Shown: positions 51,605 through 63,787 of the stretch, piece by piece
How positions within the stretch are numbered: position 1 is the first letter of the stretch
How the letters are laid out: the number at the start of each line of letters is the position of its first letter
From: Quillaja saponaria
Lineage: Eukaryota; Streptophyta; Magnoliopsida; Fabales; Quillajaceae
Reading direction: 5' to 3'
Assembly: GCA_029379385.1 (NCBI GenBank)
Contig: CM055605.1
Coordinates: 10,513,001-10,577,000, forward strand
DNA: 64,000 nucleotides
Notes under the pieces: model-generated
What the model was told of the DNA's origin: nothing
Database searches by the model: none
The model's input: only the letters and a program-made list of their open reading frames with translations
Position numbers and translations under genes: made by a program

Positions 51605-53045
51605 ATCCACCTCTTTCTTCTACTACGACCACTACATCAGAAGCTTTCATTCATCCAAATCAAAAACCCTAAAAATCTCTCACTCAACAATCCGACAACT
51701 GAAATGCCAATTGTTCAAGAATAGGAAACTAACTCAAAACTGTAACAATCCCCCACCTAATCTCACCTAACCTCGTCCAAACCAGACCAAATCAAACCAA
51801 AACCAACACAAAATCTTCTGAACAATCCTCTACCCCCAAATGCAGGCAACATCAGAACTGAACCGGATCAAAAATAAGCAAGAACCAGTTCAAAACCACT
51901 AGAAAAGCTCGAGAAACCGAACTACACAAAGCAAGAAAATTCCAATTTCTTCGAAACCAAACAAAGCACAACACAGAGTCCGATTAATTCGAAAATGAAC
52001 AAAAAAAAAAAATCAAAATGGAGCTGAGAAAACGAGTTGGAACAAGTTATGGTAAGAAAGATAGAGAATCTTGAAGGAAATGTAAGGCATCTTGGAAAGG
52101 AAATGGATAGGGTTTACTGAAGGTTTGAGAGATGCACTCCATGAGATACAGTTATAGACACCGCTTTCTCTATCCTGCTGTGTGTGTCTTCGTGAAAGTT
52201 GGCGTTTTGTTTGGATGTTTAGAAGAAGAACAGTGAAGAATAGTGACAGGCGATATATTGGAGAACGAATCGGAACTTGCGAAATTTTATTTGTTACGTA
52301 CACAATTATCTCAAGCAACATTGTCATATTCTTATTCCTATAATCAAATACTTTAAATTATTTTCTATAATATTAATTTACTAATCTCTTTTACGTCTCT
52401 AAAATTATTTTTTATAAAAAGTAAAAAATATGAATTTTTTAGTTTATAAATTACTTTTATTTTATTTTTAATATTTTGTCTACCACTTTCTACTCCTACA
52501 TATCTCTAATGCTTTTCAATAAAAATAAATACATAAAAATCACCATTTTGAAAAAAATTAATAATTTTTTGATATTAAAATTTTGAGGACAAAAAATTTC
52601 ATGAAAGTAACTTATTCTCTCTATCTCTCTCTTTTTTAATTGAAGAAACATATTGAAATATTAATATGATGAAGATAGAAAAAAACACAAGAAATAATTT
52701 TTTTTTTTTCTTTTCTATTGTTTTTTCTTCAACCAAATAAACAATACAAAAGTTACAAAACAAAAACAATTAAGATAAAAATTTTAATCATTTTGTCTAA
52801 CACCATAACTATTTCTCATCAATTTTTTTCTACTCCTACATACGTATAATGGGTTCCAATATATATATACATAAAAATCACCATTTAAAAAAAAAAAAAT
52901 AAGTAAACAAAAAGAAAAAATTAATTTTTTGATATTAAAATTTTGAAAAAAAAATCATAAAGATAGAAAAAAAAAATATATATTAACTTTTTTCTTTTCT
53001 ATTTCTTAATTTTTTGTTTTTCAATCAAATAAATAGTATAAAAGT
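51605..53045. other. 5' flank of the ELMO gene and AT-rich spacer
   Basis: 51605 to about 52300 should contain the 5' untranslated region and promoter of the minus-strand ELMO gene. It has a pyrimidine-rich minus-strand leader but no unambiguous TATA box. 52330-53040 is very AT-rich and includes two related phrases (aaaaatcaccatttt...ttttttgatattaaaattttga near 52535-52585 and again near 52875-52945), suggesting a local direct duplication of about 350 bp. Confidence 0.4.
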
Positions 53046-55766
53046 TGTCATACTAGTAAGATTGGTCGGAAGAATAGGTAATCATGTCCATGTAACCCTA
53101 AATACTTAAGTATTGTGCATCTTTAACTTATAAACACATTACAGTCAAGACTGTTAAAATATTACTAAATTAAAATAAAATCCTGACTCTACCATTAAAC
53201 ACAAAACGATTATTGAAAATATTGATCATGGTTTCTCGTAAGATGGAACATGCCCATAATACATATAAACAACCTGTTTACAAAGTCAACAGTAAATCAT
53301 AGTATTAGAATATACAAAAGAGTTTTGTCCCTAACAAAACATGAAATTACCATAGTGAATTCAATATATATATATATATATTTGTATATGTAACAACAAT
53401 GCATAACACTCAAAGCGACTGCAAGTGTCGTCTCTTAAGCCTTAAGTGTGCAATTCCGAGATATACCTTGTCGCAGCAGTGTCGACAGGTAGCCAATCTT
53501 AACGAGGCTAACTGTGTTTTCTTGATACTGAAAAAAAAAACAACAAATAAAAAAAATGAGTCCTAAAGATTCAGTGAGCAAACCACGTACCCTGAGACTA
53601 CTAGTATCACTCGATACATGTATCACTGATTAATCTCCTGTCTAATTTATTTATACATGTTTATACTTATAACTATTATACATTCACGGTTCATATAATT
53701 CACACCTTTCAACATAGCAACCAAATTATACAAGCAATTTAAGCATACAAGCAAACAAAGGGCCAACGAGTAACTTAGTCCCGCACAACAATATCTCCTC
53801 CCACCGAGCTCTTACGCGCCTGCATAATAGATTAATTCTCCATACAAAATTCATCCCACCGAGGCTAAGTACTCCATTCATTTAAAACAATTATCAGAAT
53901 CAGAATATCTCATATCAGAGTATCAAATTAAAATATTCTAGGTGTACTTGGATTTCAATTTCGGAAGTAAAAATCATTTTGTAGAAAATTTTACTTTGTT
54001 GGCCCTCATCAACCACAAACAATATCAAATACAAACATAAATTCATTAATCAAATTCACATAATTTATTTCATACAACTATCTGGCAACTAAAAGTACAC
54101 GTAGTTCACTCACAAAACTCAAGATTGAGATTTGTCAGTCTGTCTAACCTGCAATGGTGTCGAAATATTCTCGACATGTTCTGGAGCTGAAAATCATAAT
54201 TTATATATTATTTAGAGTAATCACTATATAATTACTTTTACAAAATCATCATCTTACATAATTATATACATTTAACATTTTACTTAAAAGCTAATCTCTT
54301 TTCGAACACTCTATTTACTATTTTAAGGTAAAATTATTTACTTTCATCATTTAATAATTCTAATTTTATAGTTAATGTTAATTCATTTAACTTCCATATC
54401 TTTAATTTAGTATATGAATAATGAGATATAAATAGATAGATTATTATGCAAGTATTGATATTTAAGTTCTTTAAAGCACTTTACCCATAACTAATATATA
54501 CTTCATCCTAACTTATATGCGTAAATTAATATTTATATGCATAACTATTACCAAGTTGGTTACAATGTAACTAATGTGCTACCCACAAAATTCAACTTAC
54601 GCAAATTATCCAAAATAAACCAACCATTTAATTTAAAGTTTCCTTCCAAGAATACGATTAGATTTTAACTATTATTTCTGATTCACTTAATCCTTCTTTC
54701 ATTCATTTCAACTAGTTCTTAAATTAATTCACTAACCAATGAAAATATACTATATATATATACATAGCAACAAGTAACTTCCTAACTTCCCACATCCACA
54801 TTTGGCTACCCAACAACCCATAGGTAAGCTTATTTGATTAGTTAGCTTACCTTGAATTACTGGATAGTCCACATCACAGTCAGCTGCACTAAGGACAGGG
54901 AAGTGACACACGGTTTGCAGAAATTTGGCACCTACTGGCCAAGTCTCACGTAGCCAGGTTCCCACCTGAATTTATGGCAGCTGTGGCGCTGCTATGGCTG
55001 AACAATCAAAGCCAAAAACATAAAGACTCATGGCTGAAAATGAACCCAGAAAACAGGGCAGACATGACAGCCCTCACCACCACCACCACATACCACCACA
55101 ATTTTAACTTCAACTTCACCACAATGACCCAAAACAACCTAGACCTCAAGCTAAGTTAGAGGTCTGATTTTTCCTGACTCTAATCTTCCCCAAACAGAAC
55201 GGCACACTCCACAAACAATCAAGACGCCCACCAACAAAAATGAGCAAGAACCCATTAATTTAGCAAGTGAAGACCTGGACGAAATTAGTAAAATAACGAA
55301 GACATAGGTTTAATAAATTACCAAATGCTTAATCGGCCTGCAAAGGAATTTTTCAACTCCATCACCGCCACATGAATAGGGACAATGGGTTTCCAGGATT
55401 AAGTCGGTGATAATGATGAAGAAAGAAAAGGAGCATACAAGACAAAGTAATAAAATATTACTTATACTTAATAATCTTCAAACATGTGTTATAAGATTAA
55501 TTCCATTATATTTTTATGTAGTTAAATAGTTATTAATTTCTAATTCATTATATATATATATATATACTAATTTTACATATAATAGAATTTTCATGAACTA
55601 AAATCTAAATCTAATTTAAATAATAGAGTGTGCATTTTAAGTTACCACATACACACAAACATATATATAATAAGCTATTATTTAAATTAATGCATTTTTA
55701 TTTATGCATTCACAATAATCTACGTACAACATCTCAAATCGTATGGTAGACAATCGAGTTATAACA
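53046..55766 (-). mobile_element. Solo LTR, long-LTR family, copy B
   Basis: 2721 bp with a perfect 5-bp duplication aaagt (53041-53045 and 55767-55771). The minus-strand start is tgttataactcgattg and the end is tactagtatgaca, giving TG/CA termini. It aligns with copies A and C, for example gagtaacttagtcccgcaca and the cgcctgcataatagattaat region near 53815. It is shorter than the other two through internal deletions. No coding region, partner LTR or internal domain is present. Confidence 0.85.
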
Positions 55767-55771
55767 AAAGT

Positions 55772-57059
55772 TACATAAAAAATAAAGATAAAATTTAACA
55801 AAATTTAATCATTTTGTTAGTTTCCATTGATTTGAAAACATAAAAGAAACAAATTTAAAAGAATTCTAGAGGAAAAGGAATGTAGAAGATATAAGTTAGA
55901 AAGAGTGGAAAAAAATATAATATAAAATTATTATATATAGTAGTAATAAATTTTAACAATATAAGAAAAATTAGTGCACTAATATGGTAAAAGGCGATTT
56001 AAAGTACTTGGTTACAAATATAAGAATACTAGCATCCGTGCTAGTAGAGATGACAAATTCTTCATGTAACATGCATTATTATATAAATAATTAAAAGTTT
56101 GTTGTCTTTAGAATTTTACATGTTGATAGAGAACATACGGGGAGTGAAAAACTTATATCATGATAGAAGAATACGTTTCGAGAAGAATTTGATAATTTGG
56201 TCCACAAATATATGCCAGAAAGAAATTGACACCTTTTCCCTAAAAAAAGAAAAGCATCTTAGCACGGTGAGAGCGTGCGGAGATGCTAGTATAATAAAAT
56301 AATTTAACATTATTTACTCTAAATAAAAAAAAGAAAAAGAAAAAGGGCATCTGAGCACGCGTGATAGAGCGTGTGAGGATGCTAGTTAATTAATAAACAA
56401 TGAAAAATATATAGTGTTGATATATTTACAACTATTTTATTAATACTATTTAAAATTAGTTTCAATAAATTATTACAATTTGTTAAGTCGCAATATAGAT
56501 TATATGGAATGAATATATATAAATATCTATCTTTTCTTATGGGATAAAAAAAAATAAGCAGGCAAGGTCACCCGATGGTTGCTAAAAATACAAAATATAA
56601 TACAACACAAAAATAATCAGTCCCCATTAAAATGATTCTATCATATTATCACAAAACATTGTCATTGGCTGGATTTAGTTATCTGAACTTGGACTAACAT
56701 TATAATAGATACCAAAACTTCCGGCCAAGAATTGTACATGGAGTACTGCTTGATTTTGCATGGGTTCACCTGAACTTTATTCTTCAAATTAACCAAAAGG
56801 GTTCCTCCAATAGAAGAGAGAATTCAAAAGTATTAAAAAAAAATTAGATAAATTAATCAAGTGACAAAAAAGGTAAAATAAATAAATAAATAAGATTTCA
56901 CGGTCTACATCAAATTCATGCTCTTCAAAAGCATCAATTTGTATTAAAGGAACAATATATATGTACACATTAATTATAATAAGACAAATAAAAAATTACA
57001 TGAACAAATCAAACCTATCCCCGCAAAACATCTAAAAAAAATATTTCAACAAATTTTTT
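55772..57059. other. AT-rich spacer with Helitron-like termini
   Basis: Apart from the Helitron-like ends at 56029-56386 I see no gene, RNA or clear repeat. The pararetroviral reading from the right fades near 57060; whether more viral DNA lies here could not be judged by eye. Confidence 0.4.
56029..56386. mobile_element. Helitron-like termini (one 5' end, two 3' ends)
   Basis: On the minus strand, tctctactagcacggatgc begins at 56050 just after an A, the form of a plant Helitron 5' end (A then TC). On the plus strand a GC-rich hairpin (agcatct...agatgct, 56253-56287) ends in ctag then t at 56286-56290. A second, similar hairpin (gcatctgagcacgc...gcgtgtgaggatgc) ends in ctag then t at 56382-56386, the form of Helitron 3' ends (hairpin, CTRR, T). 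No Rep/helicase coding is present. These look like small non-autonomous or partial copies. Confidence 0.5.
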
Positions 57060-57242
57060 TATCAATTTCCTTAGTTGGTGTTTGAGGGAGATTTGTTAGC
57101 TCATTGATGAATTTTCATTCTATTGCCAAGTTATTACTATCTTCCATTATTCCTATATTTTTAATTTGAATTCTCAGTTTGAAAGAATTTTGAATATTAG
57201 GATCATTAATGGATATAAAATAATTTGGCTTGATTTTAAACC
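57060..57242 (-). pseudogene. Endogenous pararetrovirus movement-protein segment, left of the LTR insertion
   Basis: The minus strand just left of the solo LTR reads as the later part of a caulimovirid movement-protein domain (SINDPNI, then SFKLRIQIKNIG), with an in-frame stop about 40 codons in (near 57120). The other part lies on the far side of the LTR at 61218. Movement proteins of this family let virus pass through plasmodesmata; this copy is interrupted by stops and by 4 kb of inserted DNA and is inactive. Confidence 0.6.
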
Positions 57243-60200
57243 CGTTATAACCCAATATAGTAATATTAAGTATATTAGATACAATAACTCTAAGTCTAAG
57301 ATAATGTATAAATTTTTGTTATAAAATAACAAATAAGTAAACAAACTAATTAAATAATTGTATAAATATAGGAATGAAGCAAGAATTAATTTTTATTATA
57401 TAATTAGGTAATTTGGAGCTTCAAATTTATTTGATAAAATTTCTTTTTCTAGGCACAATAAGTGTACAAATATATTTATAAATGTAACAAGATTAACTAA
57501 GTATTATATACTTATAAGTTAAAAAGTATTTATATAATATTATATATATATATATATATATACATATAAAAGTAATAGGATTAGTTTTGCACCACATAAT
57601 TGGGTAGTTGACGTTGACCCCTCATGTGGTTTGTATTGTAGATTTTCTTCTTCTTTTTCTTGTTTGTTTCTTTTCTTTTCCAGCACCGCCTTTGATTGGA
57701 TTATATGTCCTGCTTCCCAAAAGTTCCTTCTCGGTGCTCTGCCTTCGGTCTCTTTGGTTCAGTCCAAGAAAGTTTCATCCCCTGTTTATTCCGTCTTTGG
57801 CTGTGAGTTTTTCAATTCTTGGGCAGCCAAGTTCAAGCTCTTGGTAAGCTTTCCTCTTCCTTTCCTCTAGTAGGTCATAGGAGCTTTGTTGTAAGAGTAT
57901 TAGAAGCTGAAAAATTTGCTCAATTAAAGGCAGCTAGCAGTAGCTTGCTGTTGTTGTTCCGTCTCTCCTCTGCCCCTAATTGGCTGCTTGTTTTTTTTTT
58001 TTCTTGTCGTGTGAGGTGAGTTTGTTTGAGTCCTGCACGTTGAGAACAGAGAGGTGCCCTTCTTTTGAGTTTGAACAGACTTGAAAAAAAAAAAAAGCTC
58101 AGACTTTGATCCCAACTAGAGTTGATAGTGTTGCTGCCGAAGAGAAAACAAGTTGTTAAAACAAGTGATAGGCAATTTTATTCTTCCTCACGTGAGTAGA
58201 GATTAGGCAATTTCATAATGATAGTTAGGATAATAAGTTTTGCAGATTATGGTTTCATGATTGTTACCTTTACCTAATATTATGGTATAAACAATTATGC
58301 AGGAGCTTTTACTTACGTGATTGCTCTTGCTTCTATAGAAGAAAAGGTCTTATTGCAAATCTTAAGAAACTAAACTTTCAAGTTGATTTTGGTGCCATTG
58401 GTATTATGAGAGACTTAAATTGACGTCTTCTCATGCTCTATATATATATATATAGGATTTGATTTATTGTGACAATTCCAAATTCCAAATTCCAAATTCC
58501 AAATTCCAAATTCCAAATTCCAAATTCCAAATTCCAAATTCCAAATTCCAATGAGCTTCAAGAAAGTGGAGGAAATTATCTAAAGTTTAATTGTTGGGAA
58601 TTTAGCAAGAAAGTGGATAGCAGCTTCACCATATACAACGGCAGTAGCTTGGTTCATGGAGTAGGTGTACTAGCTGGATTTGATGTAAAGATTTTCTTAA
58701 TTAATTAATTACTTTAAGTTGAAGGACTCCTTGATGGTTGATGAATTAGGAAGGAATTCTGCACTTCAATTGATAGGTAAATGGAAAGGAAACATTTGAA
58801 TTAAGTAGAATTGTTATTGGAAATTAGAGTTGTTAATTTTGAATCAAAGATTACAGAAAATGAATATGTATAGTAGTTGCATATAATTATTGAAACATAA
58901 TTTAAGATTAGTAAATATTAAATTGGGAAGGTTAAACACATGAATTACTAGTGTATATATGTCTATATATATAACAAGATAACTAGTACAAGTTAAATGT
59001 TTATATATATATAATATATATATACACATAGAAGTTAACTTATGTAGGATTCAATTGCTAAATAGTTAATGAGAAAACATGAGATTGAACTAATTAACAT
59101 TATTGTAAGATATTCAGATAAAGGGTTAAGAGAACTTAATTCTCTAGAAGTACGCTTGGAAAATTAACTTTGAAGTGGTTATTGAAGGAACGCAAGGGCA
59201 GACTTTGTAAGTTAGAAAAATTTAGTATTTTGAGTGTCTTCGGGGTAGAAATAAGTTAAGAGTTCAAGAGATAAAACATAGCTTATAGTCTTAAAATATT
59301 GTCTACAAAATTTTGTAGCTTTGTGCCTATTATGTTGTGAGTTATAGTTGTTAAACTCCGGCTAGGTCAGGCAGGACTCGTAGTGCCCATGTTTTGGTTC
59401 ATGTGAGAAATTGAGTTAGTTAATAACAGATTTTAGGAAAATTTTCTGAATACTAAAGATATATATACTTGTCTATTAATAAACCCAACAAACGGAATTA
59501 GATTTCGTTTTTCCTAGAAAAAGTTACGTGTGATTAACTAAGGTAAGGTCAGAGCTGTCAAAATCCTGCATGTTGCAGAATTTGATGTAACTTCAAACAA
59601 TAAACTGTATTGATATACAAATCTAAAAATTACAAATGATATACTATTATAAATTTACATGTGTCTAGTATTTTATAAATTTTACAAAATTGGATTTGGA
59701 ATTTTCTAGAGAAAGTTATGACCGTTAAAGTGGACACTGGTCCGAACCCCAAGTTTGGACAATTTCAACATTTCTAACTTATTAAGTGTTTTCTATCTTT
59801 TCGAATGGTTCCTCCTACCATATGCTTTTTCAAGACATTTAAAATGTCTCTTTATCGTTAACTTTATCACATAAAATTTAATTCATATTAATTAGCATGT
59901 AATAGCTTAATGAACAACTTTCATAAAGAAAACTATACAAGATGAGATATAAACTTAGTAACTAAAGATTATAACAATAACGTTTTATGAACTCAATATT
60001 ATTTGGTTATATGAATTTCAATTTCGAATTCTATTGTGGACCGGATGGGATGCGTGGACGTAATTGCGAGTGACAAATGGAATCGATTAAAGGTGAGTGG
60101 TTAATTGCTGCCTTTAGGAGTCAGATTAGTATGTGAAATTATATGTTTATTTGAATGTGCATTACATATGAAAAGTAGGCAAGTAAAGTATTTCAGTAAT

Positions 60201-61217
60201 TTATTTGAATTATGTTTGTTTGATATTGGTTACTTTGTTTAACATTGGTTGTGGTTGATAAGGGCCAACAAAGTGAGATTTTTATGAAAAGTGATTTTTA
60301 TCTTCGAAATTAAAAGGTGAGGTGCACCTAGGATACCCTGATTTAAAATCATGAGAAATTCTGATTCTGATAAATATTTTTTTTAAATTGAGTGCTCAGC
60401 TCCGGTGAAATAGATTGTGTAAGGAGATTAATTTGGTGTGCGGGCGCGTAAATGCCAGGTAGGGGGTGATAATGTTGTGCAGGGTTGGGTCACTCGTTGG
60501 TTATTTGATTGCTTTGCGTGATATTGTTGCGCTGACTTAAATTGTGTTCCTATGTGTAATATGAATTGTGAATTTGTGAAACTTACAAGGTGTACGTGTA
60601 ATTTGAAATGTTATACGAATTATGGTACATGATGTTAATATGTATATTATACGTTTGTGCTGAGTGATGCTAGTATCCTTTGGGTACGATTTTTCACACA
60701 CGGAGTCCATAGGACTCACCCTTCTTCTGTGAATTTTTTTTTTTAGTAACAGAAGTTCGTTATATGGCGCCGCTGAGCTTGTGACTTGCCGATTGAGTAC
60801 GACAAGGTAATATCAAGATCTCAGACTTGAAGTTATAGGATGAAAATTTACAGTCACGCTAGAACTATGGGGATGTTTAATTTTGAAAGATGTAAGTGTT
60901 TAGTTATTTGTCTTGATAATGATGTGGTTGGAGCGAAGCTCCTTGTTATTTTTATGTTACTGTTGTGTAAAATTATGAGATTATGTATTTGTATTTTGAG
61001 GCATATTTCGTATTACAAGAAACTTCTGCCAAATTTTTAGTAACTTGTTAATTATTACAGGAAGTAAATTTTTAAAGTAAATTTTGGTTTTAGAAAAGCT
61101 AGTTTTATTCTTTAGTTAGGTTATGAGTCAAGTTTGTTATTTTGTTTCGAAGTCAGGGATACGGTGGATTAGTTATTCAATCTTTCGGCCAGTCATACCT
61201 CAGTAAGGGGTGTGACA
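57243..61217 (+). mobile_element. Solo LTR, long-LTR family, copy C, inserted in pararetroviral DNA
   Basis: 3975 bp with a perfect 5-bp duplication aaacc (57238-57242 and 61218-61222). The start is cgttataacccaatatag, whose first T has become C, and the end is aaggggtgtgaca. It is homologous to copies A and B in the opposite orientation. There is a pyrimidine-rich leader at 57640-57700. It carries a heptamer microsatellite and no coding domain. The plus-strand frames at 57608-58019 lie in the leader and match nothing. The target is the movement-protein region of the viral sequence, so this insertion is younger than the viral integration. Confidence 0.88.
58474..58551 (+). repeat. Heptamer array (aattcca)n, about 11 copies
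   Basis: Near-perfect head-to-tail copies of aattcca over 78 bp inside solo LTR copy C. The high regularity suggests recent slippage expansion. Seven bases is not a multiple of three, so all three frames stay open and give a false peptide with a repeated NSKFQIP motif. Confidence 0.9.
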
Positions 61218-63410
61218 AAACCAAGCTACTCATGTAACTAAATTAGATTGAATTCCTCTTATGAGGGCTTGCAAATGATTATTTAACCTATTATCATATA
61301 GGATAGCTAGAATAGGGGTATCAATTTCTTGAATAAATAATGCTTTTATTTCTATCTTGATTATACCTATATGTAGTTATATCTAATTTTTGAAAACTTT
61401 TTCTTAAGTCTCTTAATTTTTTTTAAGTTGAAAATATTTAATCCAATTGTTCCTTCTTCTGAAGCTTTAGCTGCAATATTTCCTGAAAATTGTTTAAAAT
61501 GCCTAGCACTTCAGAAATTAAATTTAGATATCTTATAAATTTTTTCTTTGTAGGATTTCTTATCTTTAAAAAAGAATCTTCTATCTGCATATCTTCTTTT
61601 ATAACATCACCTAATTTTGTAACTTGCTGTTCAGAATTAACGACTTCTAGAAACATAAAAGAAAATTTTGACTCTTTATTTAAACTTTCTTCTTCACTAG
61701 ATATTTCATATAATATAGATTCGTTATCAGAGATTTTTTCTCCATAACAAATTTCTAATTTATTTTCTGCTAATATTTTATCATTTTCTTTTCACTTTTT
61801 TCTTTTTTAGGACATTGTGGTGCATAATGACATTCTTCATTACAGATATAGCATTTGTAACCTTTTTGAGGTTTCCAAATTTCTTTTTCTTCTCACATAT
61901 TTTTTATGTGATTTAAATTTTTTAAGTTTATTTTTCCTCCATTTTTTCCATATAAGCCTTTTTGGTTTGGTTTATTATATCCAAATTTTCAATCGTATTT
62001 GAGAAGCTTGGAGCAATATCTATCTCCTACTTGTTTCTTGACTTGTTTAGTCGTTTTTGCAGTAGAGAATGATCTAGGACTTATCTAATTGCATATCTAA
62101 TTCTATTTCCTAAGGTATGCTCTCCATTAGTTTTTTCTAAAAAGGACTTATATGTGTTTTTACATAATTCATCCCATGGAGGAGGTAACTTATGAAAATA
62201 CTGATTAAGGCAAAATTCTGACTCAATAGCATCTCATTTATGATAATATTTTTGAAATTGTTTAGAGAATTTTTCTAATTTTCAAATGTCATGTAATTTT
62301 ATTTTTGTCAGAATATAGTTTACTTTTGACTTTGTATTTTGTGGATCCATATGACCACAAAATTCTTTCTTTATAATAATAACAAAATCTTGTAATATTT
62401 TTTCAAATGAGTTGAAGTTTTCAAGCAATCCTTTTTTCTGAGCTATTACTTTTATAGAACTTTTCCATTTCCTAAGAAATTGCAAAGTGTCTCCTTGCAA
62501 TGTTCCTGCTATGAAATCTAAATTTTTTTTCTTTAGACCAAAATTTTTTATAATTTGTTATGACTATGAATAATGATTGTGCCCATTCATCTATGATTTT
62601 TTCATAGTTTTTTATTAAGACATTTGTTAAATTTAGATATGTTCCATTTACTACAACATTCTGTTTAATTAAATCATCTTTTCTAGTGGTTGTAGGAATT
62701 TCAGAAGTTGAAGGTTTTCTATGTTCTTCTTCTTTTAACTCATCTATCTCTTTTTGAGAATAGACTTTAGTTTCGGGATCTAGATCTAAAAGATCTGATT
62801 CCTATATTTTTCTTTTTTCTTTTTGTTTATATTTTTTAGAAAATGTTTTTTCATATTCAGAATAATTTGAACTTTCATCACTAATTGTGATTATAATTTC
62901 AGATGTAAATGATTATGGATTAAAATCATTTTCATCATCAGAAATATATTTAATAATATTTCATAATTATTTTGCTTAATTAATTGTTTGTTCTGAACAA
63001 ATAAGTCTTGCATTATTGATAAGAGTTTTTTGTTTTTTGTTTTTTTGGTTATATCAGGTTCTTTGCCTGATATAACGACTCTTCCAATACTCTATGATTT
63101 CTTTTATAGATTCAAACTCTTGTTTAGAGTGTTTGTTAGGTTTTACTTGTTCTTTTAGGATACATATATCAGTACCCTAATATAACCTAGGAATTTCATG
63201 ATATTCCTGAACATGAAAATCTGTAAGATTATCTAATATTTTTTCTTGCTTTTTGTTTATTTTTTCAAAATTAAAAAGAGATAAGTCTACTAAAGAATTC
63301 AAGACCTTACTTATACTATTAACATATTTTTCTTCTGTAATATCTATATGAAGATTATGATCATAAAGTTTTCTTTTTGATCTTCTCCTATGACACACCT
63401 AACATGTTCA
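61218..63410 (-). pseudogene. Endogenous pararetrovirus coat-protein plus movement-protein region
   Basis: Minus strand, Caulimoviridae-like. An N-terminal part runs from about 63400 (helical, charged, with a stop at 63177). A coat-protein core follows at about 62500-62200 (LQFLRKWKSSIK, NSFEKILQDF, KEFCGHMDPQN). A CCHC knuckle CYICNEECHYAPQC lies at 61812-61853, then a charged helical stretch to 61438. Last comes the start of a movement-protein domain (KIEIKALFIQEIDTPILA) up to the LTR at 61218. Stops and frameshifts occur throughout, so nothing can be expressed whole. In the family the coat protein packages the DNA genome and the knuckle binds nucleic acid. The coat-before-movement order matches cavemoviruses and solendoviruses rather than badnaviruses or caulimoviruses. 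Confidence 0.75.
63048..63076. repeat. Perfect hairpin, 11-bp stem, 7-nt loop
   Basis: gttatatcagg at 63048-63058, loop ttctttg, then cctgatataac at 63066-63076. It lies in the N-terminal part of the viral coat-protein region. Confidence 0.85.
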
Positions 63411-63787
63411 TTGATTATGGTTCCGAAGACCTCTTGAGGACTTATCTTTTTCACTTCTTAAAACGGGTTTACAACAACCTATTTACGGACAACAATCACC
63501 AAAGCAGAAGTTACAAATCCCTAAGCATATAGTATTTTAACCAATTAGAAATGAAGAACAGATAATAGTAACAGAAGATGAGAAAAGTAAAACTTACAAA
63601 TAATAACTTCAAGACTGATATCTTGTACCAGTAGCTCAAGCTACTGGTACATTGGATAATTAGGATATGCTAGTTGCATAGATCATTGAATAGGATTTTT
63701 AGGGATTTTTGAGGATTTCCTTGTTTAGGAGTATTCCTTGGTTTTACTATTTTCCATTCACCTAAGGTTTCAGTTAAAGGTTTTTTA
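63411..63787 (-). other. Pararetroviral intergenic region
   Basis: Non-coding stretch between the RNase H end and the start of the coat-protein region on the minus strand. In caulimovirids this interval carries the promoter and RNA leader. It contains a strong 12-bp-stem palindrome at 63625-63650. I could not place a TATA box or a tRNA-Met primer site with confidence. Confidence 0.5.
63625..63650. repeat. Perfect hairpin, 12-bp stem, 2-nt loop
   Basis: gtaccagtagct at 63625-63636, ca, then agctactggtac at 63639-63650. It lies in the pararetroviral intergenic region. Leaders of this virus family fold into long hairpins, so it may be part of such a structure or simply a palindrome retained after integration. 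Confidence 0.85.

Noticed and set aside
57608..58115. Overlapping frames of 63-79 codons in several phases
   Set aside because: They sit in the pyrimidine-rich leader of a solo LTR, with low-complexity Ser/Phe/Leu composition.
58469..58708. Plus-strand frame with repeated NSKFQIP motif
   Set aside because: It is the translation of a heptamer microsatellite that stays open in every frame; no gene context.
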